Assembly: GCA_003184365.1 (NCBI GenBank) | Contig: NKYR01000045.1 | Coordinates: 116,327 to 180,326, forward strand | From: Evernia prunastri | Lineage: Eukaryota > Ascomycota > Lecanoromycetes > Lecanorales > Parmeliaceae | Reading direction: 5' to 3' | DNA length: 64,000 nt | Part shown: positions 54,910-64,000 of the stretch, piece after piece | Layout: every line of letters begins with the position of its first letter | How positions within the stretch are numbered: the stretch's first letter is position 1 | Position numbers and translations under genes: made by a program | Notes under the pieces: generated by a model | The model's database searches: none | Seen by the model: the letters and a program-made list of their open reading frames with translations, nothing else | What the model was told of the DNA's origin: nothing

Positions 54910-55874
54910 CTACAGCTTCTGTCCGATGGAACATTCAAGGGAAAAAAATTGCTCTCAACCGTGCTAGAAAGCCCACTCAGATAACGGGGCACCTGTGTTT
55001 TGCCATCGAGTCAGGCAGTCAAGCGACAAGCCTTCAGGGTATCCAATAACGTATTCTTACGTGGCTTTTGTTGTTCCACTGCATGAAGAGATGCCACCCA
55101 GGCGACTCTCGTGGGTGAGACCTGGCAGGCAGCGCTCAGCCTATAGGCCAGAGAAAGCACACTTATGAGACCCCAAGAGTGAGCTGGAACGCAAGGATTT
55201 GCTGGGCCTTTGGGCAGTAGATCGTAGAAACATCAAGAAGGCAGGAGAGATGCTCGTACCCGCTTGTGCTGCATTTGAATCTTTTTTTCACCTCACTATC
55301 TCAGACTTCAAGACAGTCTCCATGCTTAACGTAGTCTGCACGTATCAGCGCGAACGGGGCAAGCATACGTCCCTAGATATGTCCCTAGAATGACCTTATT
55401 GTCTCGAATCAGAGTCTCGCCAAGAATTTCATGTGAGACACGTTTTCTCGATGCCTGTGCCAGCTTGAATTATTGATCGACGTACAACACAATCAATGTG
55501 GTAGACTATAGATCGCCTGGTTCCTGAAATGGCAGCAAGTACGGCTTGATCCAGAATCTGCTATGCAGAGCTACCAGCTAGTGATCCTACGGCATTATCC
55601 ACTAAGCTTAGGACCAGGCAGAGGCGCCTAGGCTAATGCTGCATGGTTGCATCTATGAGTAGTAAGAGACGAGGCAGCGACGCACAGCCGTGCAAGGATC
55701 GTAATTTATAGGTGAGTCCATTTTAAAAGCGGCAAGTGTCTCAGAAAAGCTGGAGTGCAGGCGGACTTATACTTGCATATCAGATGCTGCATGTGTGAGA
55801 GCCCGAGTGACTGTGAGAGCCTTATGTTGTAATAGAGGCTTGCTTTGTTTCCACGGCATGTTGCATAGGTAGCC

Positions 55875-55876
<2 letters not shown>

Positions 55877-55909
<33 letters not shown>

Positions 55910-55919
55910 NGGGGGGGGG
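55877..55919. repeat. Poly-G tract interrupted by an N
   Basis: 33 G, one N (55910), then nine G. Homopolymers this long are rarely resolved correctly, and the N marks an unresolved base. Pro-rich or Gly-rich frames crossing it are artefacts. Confidence 0.95.
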
Positions 55920-56787
55920 CGGCAGGGGCATGCGTACGTTAGGCGTAACATGTACAAGCCTCGAAAGAAGGCAGTCAATCTTTTTAAATATTTGATTGGA
56001 TGGACCCGAATAGGATTTTGGCACCTGCCCGAAGAAAGCGTTGGACTAGATCGCTCGCCGTGAAGGAAGATTGGGAAGGCGTGATAGGAGGTAGGAAGGA
56101 AAGAAACGGGTGGGCTGCGAATGCCAAGTATTCAGGCCATCATTCTAACCTAAGCCCGAGAAGCCTTACATAAAGCACCGACAGCTGTAGACTGCTTCAT
56201 CGAAAATATGGATAACATTAGGAGCCTTTGAAAATGCTTCTGATTATCGAGTAAGTATCTGTTTACGATAAGCAGGTTCCAGTCCACTTGCGACGGTGAC
56301 TCCAGAGTGTACCTGCAAGTTGATTCTCAAACAGCCACGTTTCGTGTCTGTGCACGCCCTAACGTAGTCGCTTTTCCAGATACCGATAAAGCGCTGTCAT
56401 TTACCGTACCCTGGTACGATTCTATTTTCGATCAATTCAACTCAATAACAGGGTGCTTTCAGAGTACTAATAGCTCTCGACCAGTAGAAGGCTGTTGCCA
56501 GTTGAGAAACAGAAGTATCCTTGAAAAAACCTCTTCTCGCGTTGAGTGTTCAGATAGAAATTGATCGGAAGAAGCTCCGTTGATCCGGGATCATTTTGGA
56601 CGGTGCGCAAGAGTGCATGCAGCTGTTCTAATCACGCACCTATCATACATTAGACGCAAGTTGCGCGTGAAAGGTATAGTTGAGCCCCCACATCCAGCCA
56701 TCTTCTTAAGAAGAACCAAGTGCTGGGAAGGGGAATCTTCGTTTTGAAGTATTCATCGATCCAATTGGCAAAAACAAAATTCCCCAA

Positions 56788-57306
56788 ATGTCCCACAAAT
56801 CCACGAGAATGCATTTGCCGCGACATCTGAGCTTTCTGCTGCTGAACACCTTCTTTTGCTACGTCGCATCATTGTCAGTTTCGGAGCCACTCACTCTCAC
56901 CTCCAACATCACCCAATCTCCAAACGCCCAACCGAGCTGCACCGGCTTCAAAATCTTCAAACTTCGACCCCTCTACCGTGACTGCGACCGCGCCATCAGC
57001 GCCTTATCATCCAGCCTTATTCCCGGCAATTTCCACACCGGACGCCCTGGGGACGACTGGGAGCTTCCAGACACCTACATCGCAGGCACGTGTGAGATAG
57101 ACCTGCGACTCGCACCGCTTTCGCTGCCGGAACCCAGCTCCTGGATGGAGGTCAAGGCGGCCGTGACGAAGTTGAATGATGATTGCAGGGTTAAATCGAC
57201 TCTGGGGGATGTCACGGGTGGTCGTTTCACGGCTGGGCCACATGATCGGATCTTTATTCAGCTGCTGAGGATTAACCCCGGGGTGGAGGAGGTGGCGGGC
57301 GGGTGA
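56788..57306 (+). CDS. Small secreted protein, 172 aa
   Basis: A single exon. A signal peptide follows the start (MHLPRHLSFLLLNTFFCYVAS from the second Met at 56809). The mature part has four cysteines arranged C..(FKIFKLRPLYRD)C..AGTC..DDC, with aromatic and charged residues between (GDDWELPDTYIAGTCEIDL) and a C-terminal helix-like end. This Cys spacing, with an AGTC and a following Trp-Val-Lys helix, is common among unnamed secreted ascomycete proteins. Either Met can start it; the second gives a better signal peptide. Role unknown; a host- or wall-interacting protein would fit but is inference. Confidence 0.7.
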   Translation: MSHKSTRMHLPRHLSFLLLNTFFCYVASLSVSEPLTLTSNITQSPNAQPSCTGFKIFKLRPLYRDCDRAISALSSSLIPGNFHTGRPGDDWELPDTYIAGTCEIDLRLAPLSLPEPSSWMEVKAAVTKLNDDCRVKSTLGDVTGGRFTAGPHDRIFIQLLRINPGVEEVAGG

Positions 57307-58705
57307 TTGGGGTGGATGGTGCATAGTATGTCGCAGGTACATGCTAAAGGTCCAGATATGGGACGAATGGGAAGCCTTTCCTTCATCGCCGATAGTCTTT
57401 TCTATTTTTAGCAACTATGATCGTTAGATTTGAGAATGATGAAGTGTCGGATTCGGCGTCAGTATGCTCATTGAAAAGTCGATGGCCGCGACTCGAATTT
57501 TAGATAGGACGGAATGATTCCCACGAATGAACCAATGGACAGTACGTTCATGTAAAAAGGTCGAGGACATAGATGTGGCGAGCAAACCATAATATGTTAA
57601 AGACATTTTGCCACTTTCTTACGTCCAGATCAAATGCTCTAAAGTTTGCTTCTTTCTGCGTTCTGCGTTCTTCTTTCTCCTTATATCATTCATAGTAGGA
57701 ATCACCAACAAATCGGTCACGGTCGTGGGCAAAAATTAAACACAAATTCCTGCATGGCGTAGCGGACATGGCCCGCAACGACTCGCCGCCCACAGCCTAC
57801 ACAATCCACACAACTTCTAGCCGTGGCCCTTGCAGTAATCGCGAAGAAAGAAGCAGGCTCCTTAGAGTGGCCCACATGAGTAACTTTCCACCCTGATTGC
57901 CAAGATTTTAGTATTCTTGGCTTCCACTTTGGCTTCCACAGCGAGTAAGCTGCTCATACCCACACCGAAAGTTTGGGAACCTCTCGTACACCGTTGCCTA
58001 AGGGACGCAAGAGTCACCCAGGGAGGTAACTCTCATGATGAGGCGTGAACCATCTGGTCTTGTGAGCTTGGGTAAAAGGGCTCTTGTCAACTGCGGCAGG
58101 TATCTGGCGTTAAATTGATCAGGGAGTCGTGCTCTTCTGCTGCACGCTTCTCCAAGGCTGGATTTTGAGGCTGCCGCCGACGTTGTTGACGAGCACTGTG
58201 AGATTCAGGCCGTGGATGCTTCCACAATCGCATCAATCTGCGGATTTGTGGCCGTGGAGCCATCAAATACGGCTGTCTGAAACCGGACATATAGTACAAC
58301 TAGACAATGAAGCCGTAAAGCGGAGAGAAGTAGACTCTCAACCTCCCGAACTTGTTATTAGAACGTCAAAATTTGCGGGGTATTCGATGTCTAGGTGAGG
58401 ATAAGGTAAAATACCGTAACACAACACCACGCGACATTTAGGCAAGTCGCTACTTCCCCTCGTTCCAAAGATGCAAAAGGAGATGCGGAACAACAACTCC
58501 GTAACTTTCTCATCCATGACGCTTAACCGCCTCAACGTAGCTTTCGCACAGACCTTTAATTAACCCTTTACAAAGTCTCGTTGACTGTTTCCTCTGCAAC
58601 TCTTTCTTTTATCATCTCCACATCAGCTTCATCGACTAGACCTACATCACCTTTCCTCTGCCACCTCGCCAATTGTAGGCCTGATATCCTTTCGAGTGCT
58701 GCACG
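57307..58705. other. Intergenic, no supported gene
   Basis: 1.4 kb with short frames only. CTTTCTTCTGCGTTCTGCGTTCTTC near 57645 and CT-rich sequence at 58580-58660 resemble leader DNA; the latter directly precedes the RNase H gene. Confidence 0.45.
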
Positions 58706-59206
58706 ATGGGGTACAAAATGGTCATGTTCGTTGACGGCGGCTGTAGAGGCAATGGTTACCCTGGAGCCTTTGGTGCTTGCGCGTGCTTCGTCAGGAAGAG
58801 ATGGGGGCGGTCTGAAACCTTCACACAACGTCTACCAGCTTACGATTACCCACTACCTACAAATCAACGGGCAGAGCTCTCTGCCATCGTTCTCGCTCTC
58901 GAAGAAGCCATCAACCAGCGAGGACAGCTCGACACTTACCCTTATATGTACGTCACCATACATACAGACTCCAAGTATGCACATGGCTGCATGACCGACT
59001 GGTACCGCAAGTGGCAGCGCAATGGCTTCATCAACGCTCTGGGGAATGAGGTTGCGAACCGTGACTTGATCGAGAGGGCGTTGGAGCTCGAAAGTGAGAT
59101 TCTGGATCATGGCAAAGTTTTCTGGGAGTGGATACCAAGGTCTGATAACACGGCGGCTGACGAAGCGGTCAACGAGGTGCTGGATGAGATGGAAGACGGT
59201 TATTAG
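58706..59206 (+). CDS. Ribonuclease H1-like nuclease, compact form
   Basis: A single exon of 166 aa. It has the RNase H fold with the four acidic residues expected for two-metal catalysis: Asp10 (MFVDGGCRGNG), Glu57 (NQRAELSA), Asp88 (IHTDSKYA) and Asp152 (DNTAADEAV). The enzyme should cut RNA in RNA-DNA hybrids. It lacks the N-terminal hybrid-binding domain of eukaryotic RNase H1 and consists of the catalytic domain alone, as in many stand-alone fungal or bacterial-type copies. There is no presequence or nuclear signal. It is too short and isolated to be part of a retroelement polyprotein. The ATG at 58706 begins directly before the first strand. Confidence 0.88.
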   Translation: MGYKMVMFVDGGCRGNGYPGAFGACACFVRKRWGRSETFTQRLPAYDYPLPTNQRAELSAIVLALEEAINQRGQLDTYPYMYVTIHTDSKYAHGCMTDWYRKWQRNGFINALGNEVANRDLIERALELESEILDHGKVFWEWIPRSDNTAADEAVNEVLDEMEDGY

Positions 59207-59970
59207 TTGGTCTCCTGGACGGGCAATGCTTTGTGTCTCGTCGACATGCTCAGTGAAAGAGAGGTCGTGCATTTGCTTTCCCCAAAATTCTTCATGGCGT
59301 GTGGTATTTGCTTCCAGTCATTCAACGACTGTCAAGGGTAACGAAGATAAATGCTAGAACTGGCGACAAGGATCGCAAAAATGAAGTCCAATCATAATTA
59401 GCTGCAGGTAACCGAGCCACACCGACTCTTTGAAAATCAAACATACCCACCGTGTGACTCTTATATGCACGGACCCCAAGCGTGCACGAATGTAAGCTCT
59501 TCAGAAAGGGGTGATGTTAGAATCAACCAATCAATGGCCTGTATTACTACGTATCAATTTAACTACGAGTGTTTTTGACTGTAGTAGCAAACATCACACT
59601 AGTGTAGTCTTCAGCATGGGCTTCACTGCACATAAATAGCCGTCTCTCTCTTACATTCTACCCAGTCCTTTAGCTTTTACATAGAATTAATCCTATATGT
59701 ACAAGAAACCACTCAGACCACTAATAACCCTTCATCATTTCTGGGACTTTCCGCTTGTTCTTTTTGTCTGTCATCACTTCCGATCAGCCCGTAAGACCCT
59801 TGATACGTAGGTGTCAAGCCTATCCTTGCTCTACGCTATCGGCAAGAAAGGGTAAGAACCAGCCGTGACAGCTTCGAAGCAGTATCCTGCTAAGTATCTG
59901 TAATCTTTAGGTCACACGGCTGGACGATCCCATTACCCCCCCGTACTTTTCAATTGACAGATCTCCTACT
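59207..59970. other. Intergenic, no gene seen
   Basis: 764 bp. CT- and AC-rich sequence at 59870-59960 is likely leader of the MYND gene. No repeat was noticed. Confidence 0.5.
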
Positions 59971-60588
59971 ATGGAGTCCACTCAGAACGCCTGCGCCAAA
60001 TGCCACAAGACTCAAACAGAAACATCCCTCAAACGCTGCGCCAAATGTCATAACCAGTGGTACTGCAGCCGCGACTGCCAGAAAGCGGATTGGAAGGCCC
60101 ACAAGGCATTCTGCTCTTCTTCGCAGCAGAGCAATGCGCAGCAGAAACCCCAAGCCACAACCAACTTCGACGCCATGCCAAAAGTGGCCGGCGACTTCTT
60201 CAAGGGTATCTGTCCAGACAACTACCTCCACCAGTTCCCCGAGGAAATGGCTTTCTGCCAGCTCGTGGACTGCTACCGCATGCGCGTTGAGGACGACTAC
60301 AACTTCGCCGGCGACACTCGCGGACTCTACAACGGAGACGACCCGCTGGTCGACTTTCAGGGGTTCTTGGACTTGGCGGAGACGAGGAGTGGGATTCTGC
60401 CCAGCTGGTGGTCGGATGGGAAGAGGAAGGATTGCGAGAAGAGGGCGGTGGGGACGGCGCAATGGAGCGATCTCAACGCCGCGGTGGAAAAGCAGGATGT
60501 CGTTGAACACTACGGGGATCGTTACATGCCGATGAAGTTGAGGCTGTTGGCTGAGAAAATCTACGGCAAGAAGATACAGGGAACGTGA
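59971..60588 (+). CDS. MYND-type zinc-finger protein, 205 aa
   Basis: A single exon. The N-terminal MYND finger is complete: Cys8, Cys11, Cys23, Cys26, Cys32, Cys36, His44 and Cys48, with the typical WYCSRDCQKADWKAHKAFC ending. The remainder (about 65-205) is a helical domain with aspartate-rich turns (YNGDDPLVDFQGFLDLAE, WWSDGKRKDCEKRAV) also seen in other fungal MYND proteins of unknown role. There is no SET domain, so it is not a methyltransferase of the SMYD type. MYND fingers bind Pro-rich peptides in other proteins. Likely cytosolic or nuclear. Confidence 0.88.
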   Translation: MESTQNACAKCHKTQTETSLKRCAKCHNQWYCSRDCQKADWKAHKAFCSSSQQSNAQQKPQATTNFDAMPKVAGDFFKGICPDNYLHQFPEEMAFCQLVDCYRMRVEDDYNFAGDTRGLYNGDDPLVDFQGFLDLAETRSGILPSWWSDGKRKDCEKRAVGTAQWSDLNAAVEKQDVVEHYGDRYMPMKLRLLAEKIYGKKIQGT

Positions 60589-61108
60589 TCGGGGTAGAGC
60601 GCTAGGTATTTGGTTCAGTTCAGGTGGTCAGATCTACAGGATACTGCGTTGGTCGAGCAGTCCTCGTCAGCAATACTTACCTGTCTGGCCGAACTTGTCA
60701 ATTCCATTATCTCTGTATCGAAGAAAGCAGCTATTTGCCCGGCTAGATCTGTACTTACATTGTCGCTCCGTCATTGGTAAGCGGACTTAATGGATGCCTC
60801 CGTCTTGTCTGCGTACCAAGGGCATCTACGTGTGCTGGGTCTTTCTTCTTGCATGGCAAAAACTAACCTTTACCGAGCCCATCAGATCCAGTTGCTCTTA
60901 GCCTCGCGATCAAATGAGCTTGATGGGGCTACTCAGTGCAGCAGTCGGGCTCCAGAATACACGAAGCATGGTACACTGTCAATCGGAACGCAAGAAAGGA
61001 ACTCGTTGCGTGGGAGATGTTGAGTTTCCTTGTTCACTAACGAATAACACGAGCCCAGCTCGATGCTTTACCATACACTTATTACTTCAAATGGCTTCCC
61101 CCTCATCA
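60589..61108. other. Convergent 3' flanks, no gene seen
   Basis: 520 bp between the ends of the MYND gene (plus) and the small secreted gene (minus). Short frames here have no coding character. Confidence 0.5.
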
Positions 61109-61620
61109 CTAATAATACGCAAACACGCTCCGGATAGGAGTAGTCATCACTTGACAGAACCCAGCGTCACCGGGAACTTTCGTGACGTTCACGATGAAGG
61201 ACGTCTTCTCGCACCCTTCGTCTGAAAAGTACCCAATCTTATGTATAGCAAAGAAGTGACTACCCCAACTCCCCCCTGTGACTCGAGGTTAGCATTGTCG
61301 TTAAGAGACTGCCACGCACACTCTAGGATGTGGTTGAGGAATCTGGGTTGGGGCTTTCTCGGAACATGTATGAAGAGTCTTGTTGTGAAGTGGGGCTGAG
61401 TATTCTACCTACCGATCCTTGACGCCGTTGGGTCCAAATCGTAGCACCCACCGATGCCAAGTTCGGGGCGATTGCCGATGTGGTTGATGCACTCCGTGTC
61501 GCCGTCGGCGAAGCTGCCGACCCAGCCTTTGCTTTCGCGTTTCTCGAGGCTTTCGTTGGTGCTGGGGAGGGCTAGGGATGCGATGCTCAGGGCGAGGAGG
61601 AGGACTGTCTTGGTAAGCAT
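61109..61620 (-). CDS. Small secreted four-cysteine protein with a Kex2 site, two exons
   Basis: Exons 61620-61413 and 61275-61109, 124 aa. The 137-bp intron starts GTAGGT, has a TGCTAAC branch site and ends TCACAG; phase is kept, and exon 2 gives SWGSHFFAIHKIGYFSDEGC and then TSFIVNVTKVPGDAGFCQVM. A signal peptide (MLTKTVLLLALSIASLALP) and a short propeptide ending in Lys-Arg (NESLEKR) precede the mature part, as in Kex2-processed proteins. Four cysteines (TEC, GGC, EGC, GFC) could form two disulfides. A TATA box lies about 150 bp upstream. If the intron is not removed the protein stops at 71 aa after two cysteines. The mature pattern resembles unnamed secreted ascomycete proteins; function unknown. 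Confidence 0.75.
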
Positions 61621-61768
61621 TCTTGGAGATGTAAGGGAGGCCGAATTGGTATGGTACGGTGGATGATGTGAGGTTTGGATTATGTGAAGTTTGGACGATG
61701 TGAATTTTGGACGGTGTGTGATGATGGAAGAAACAGGAATATGTTCTTCTTGCAAGAGACATGATCTG

Positions 61769-61778
61769 CTTTTATATG
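61769..61778 (-). promoter_or_regulatory. TATA box of the 61109-61620 gene
   Basis: The minus strand reads CATATAAAAG, followed by AAGA- and CATC-rich leader sequence to the ATG at 61620. Confidence 0.65.
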
Positions 61779-64000
61779 TTTCTTGGCGGAAGCTGAGGTT
61801 GAGCATGACTCATTCGCATTCTGAGGCAGCGTGGTGTTTTGGATTACGAAACAGGTGAGCGTCCGTTGTATCATGTCGTTGAAACTCACGACCACAGCGA
61901 TGATACCTCTTGTGCCTCGAATTTTGAGAATATCTGCGCTTCAACTGGATAGGTGGATCATCATCGTCATAAGTCTCGGCGTAGGAGGGTTGAGTGATTG
62001 CTCGTGAGAGCCACGGGGAGGGTTTCAAGGCGGGACAGTGAGGATTTTGGAAATATCCTGTTCATGCGAAACGATATCGGTACCAGGTTCAAATTGAGGA
62101 AATCAAGCGAGGCCTCTTCGTCTTTAGTCACATGCTACATGCCACAATTTCGCAATGGCTCCCATTGGTCATGGCCGGCCCTGTGGGTTTCAGCCTTGCT
62201 CAGCAACCCAAATGCGTCCAGACGTGCTACTTTTAACTGACATAACACATAATAATGGTCATCGCTGATTCACTTGATACCCGTCTTTACGATAACACCC
62301 ATAATTGGGCACCGTAGCATGTTCCAGAGATTACGCAGCAGGTCGATATGCAGGTGGCCGTCGGGCAATTGTGCATGGCTGGTGCCAGGCTTACCTCCCC
62401 TTGGCTTCGCTTTAACCACGTGAGGTCTCCGATGGCTTTAAGTGTTTCGTGAAGAGCAGCTAGTGGATTTTGCCCCGAGTGTCTGGAGAGGCGCCCGCCA
62501 CCTACAACTGCCAAATGGATTATTTGCCGCGATCACATGACTTGGATCTCGGCAACGTTGCGCAGCTTGAATTGGGGAGATCTGTCCGTCAAATCGGCAT
62601 TAATGTCAAGCGCGTAGGACGCTGCTGGATTCGTGGTCACTCTTGTTCTGATGTTGTTGAAGATCTGTTACCCCTCCTACTAGACCTTTTATTACCGTTA
62701 CCGAAGGCAGGATTCCATGGAGCACCTGTCTTTCGGGACTCACGCACACTGGCTGCTCTTGGTCTCCTTTCGTTTCTCCCAGATTTTAAGACGCCATGAC
62801 ATCTTCCAGGCCTGGCACCGACGATAAACCAGGTGAAGTCCCCCACGAGAATTGGCAGGGGCAACAAACGTGGGCTGAAACTGTTTTTTCATTACAGAAA
62901 AGGTATGCCTCTGATAGGAGCTCTGCTTGCTGACCACGCCAAACGTCAAATTCCATCCGCCGGACCATTTTTGCAGTATACCTCCGCCGCAGGTCGAGAT
63001 ATCCGGTACTATGACACCATCACTGCGGTACAATAGACCATTTGCTGAAGCTGCGTTGCGGCACTTATTATAATATGTATGTCGTGTCAGCGTGTTCGCT
63101 CGTTTATCTAGTACTTTCCATGCATATTCCATGATCCCATGATTGTCGTTCATAACGGCCCCACTAATCATCCATGTAGCCAGCCACTCCATGTCTCCAT
63201 GAGCGGTAAGATAGCGGATGGGCTCCTAGCTAGATTTATCATGCATCATCCATCATCATTGCTGTGATCTGCTGAAATGTCATTGATCTCTAGATCAAGC
63301 AAGATCATATCAAGCTCATAAAGCCACTTTGGTGGGCGTTATTACCTCCGGATCTCAGATTATTACCCCCACTGCAAGGCAACCCATTATTCCTCCCTAC
63401 TGTTCGAAGCCTACCTATAGCATTGAAGAAGACCAGAAGGATAGCCTTGTAGAAAGCGTTCAAGAAAACCAAATTGGTAGCCTTGTGGGAAGTGTAGCCT
63501 TCTATTCGGATCGGCGATGGGAATCATACATACGGACAAATTGGAGCTTTGCAAGTTCGTCCGATCGTTGCTGTTGGACCGATGGGCTGGTTTCTGCTGG
63601 TTGGGTGAGTTTGATATGTTGCCATACTGCAGACCTCGGTGCCTAAGTTCACGTGAAATAAAGGCTCGGTGTCTCTCGGTTGTTTGAATGTGCTGCTGAT
63701 GCTGTCTTTCGAGGGAAGGGGAAGTGTTCACAAGAGATGGCTCCGTCTACCATTTCTAGCCTCGTCGGGTCTCTCTTCTTCTTCTCACACCGCTGATTGA
63801 GCACAGACGTGGGACAACCTTCATATCCCGCGCTATCTCTTACGCTTCTCTGATAGCGGCAGACGGTCTCGGGGAGATTGTCGGGTCTCGGGTAGAAAAT
63901 GTGCTTGACTTGAGCAAGTAGTCCCATGCGTGAGGATCTGTGAGGATCGACGCTTCATTTGCTCGTAAGAAAGGATATGCGCGTAGAAGATAGAGCCGCA
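61779..64000. other. Right end of the window, no firm gene
   Basis: A 150-codon minus frame at 62740-63192 has some ordered features (GVIVPDISTCGGGILQKWSGGW) but no promoter, signal peptide or partner exon, and may be a fragment. A 92-codon minus frame (63649-63927) might be the end of a gene entering from the right edge. AT-rich CATCATC runs occur near 63240. Nothing else is supported. Confidence 0.3.

Noticed and set aside
55706..56063. Pro-rich and Gly-rich frames crossing the poly-G tract
   Set aside because: They are translation of a homopolymer with an unresolved base.
1..64000. tRNA genes, rRNA, CRISPR arrays, intact transposons or a secondary-metabolite cluster
   Set aside because: None seen by eye; no polyketide synthase, peptide synthetase, reverse transcriptase, transposase or cloverleaf motifs were recognised. 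tRNAscan and a repeat search would be decisive.

Overview
The window is nuclear DNA of a filamentous ascomycete (Pezizomycotina). Genes are monocistronic and carry many introns of about 40-140 bp with GT..AG ends. Several promoters show a TATA box about 150-225 bp upstream of the ATG. The gene set includes CSC1/OSCA-type channel, IRE1, Pch2, CCT2, Atp11, a Zn2Cys6 regulator and small secreted proteins. The class cannot be fixed from sequence alone. There are no rRNA genes, recognised tRNA genes, CRISPR arrays or intact transposons. I rebuilt exon structures by eye from reading frame, splice consensus and family alignment from memory; none was checked against transcripts.

Layout. 0-7 kb: a gene truncated at the left edge, a CSC1-like channel, a small hypothetical gene, and a seven-exon PCH2/TRIP13 AAA+ gene transcribed divergently from it. 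7-16.7 kb: a GH64 beta-1,3-glucanase, the chaperonin subunit CCT2 (whose first coding exon is only the ATG), a single-exon IRE1 and an F-box-like hypothetical gene. 16.7-20.5 kb: GC-rich and microsatellite DNA around an AIG1/FAR-17a-type membrane protein. 20.5-27.1 kb: a Zn2Cys6 transcription factor, a 2.4-kb gene-free stretch, and a prolyl-aminopeptidase-like hydrolase. 27.6-36.5 kb: five lineage-restricted hypothetical genes. 37-43.4 kb: an FHA-domain protein kinase, then a peroxisomal (C-terminal AKL) acyl-CoA ligase divergent from the mitochondrial assembly factor ATP11. 44-51 kb: a five-exon Cys-containing protein with a GC-AG intron, a secreted 209-residue protein and a seven-exon 735-residue secreted protein with Asp-rich tracts. 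52-57 kb: a gene-poor zone with fragments, a short spliced Cys-rich gene and a long poly-G run containing an N. 57-62 kb: a small secreted protein, a compact RNase H1, a MYND zinc-finger protein and a spliced, Kex2-site-bearing secreted four-cysteine protein.

Most recognised genes are unrelated housekeeping or signalling genes, so there is no evident metabolic cluster. The least-described content is the set of small secreted or Cys-rich proteins (44.2, 46.9, 48.3, 54.6, 56.8 and 61.1 kb). Two of these, plus a third small candidate at 45.9 kb, only become visible when introns are removed.
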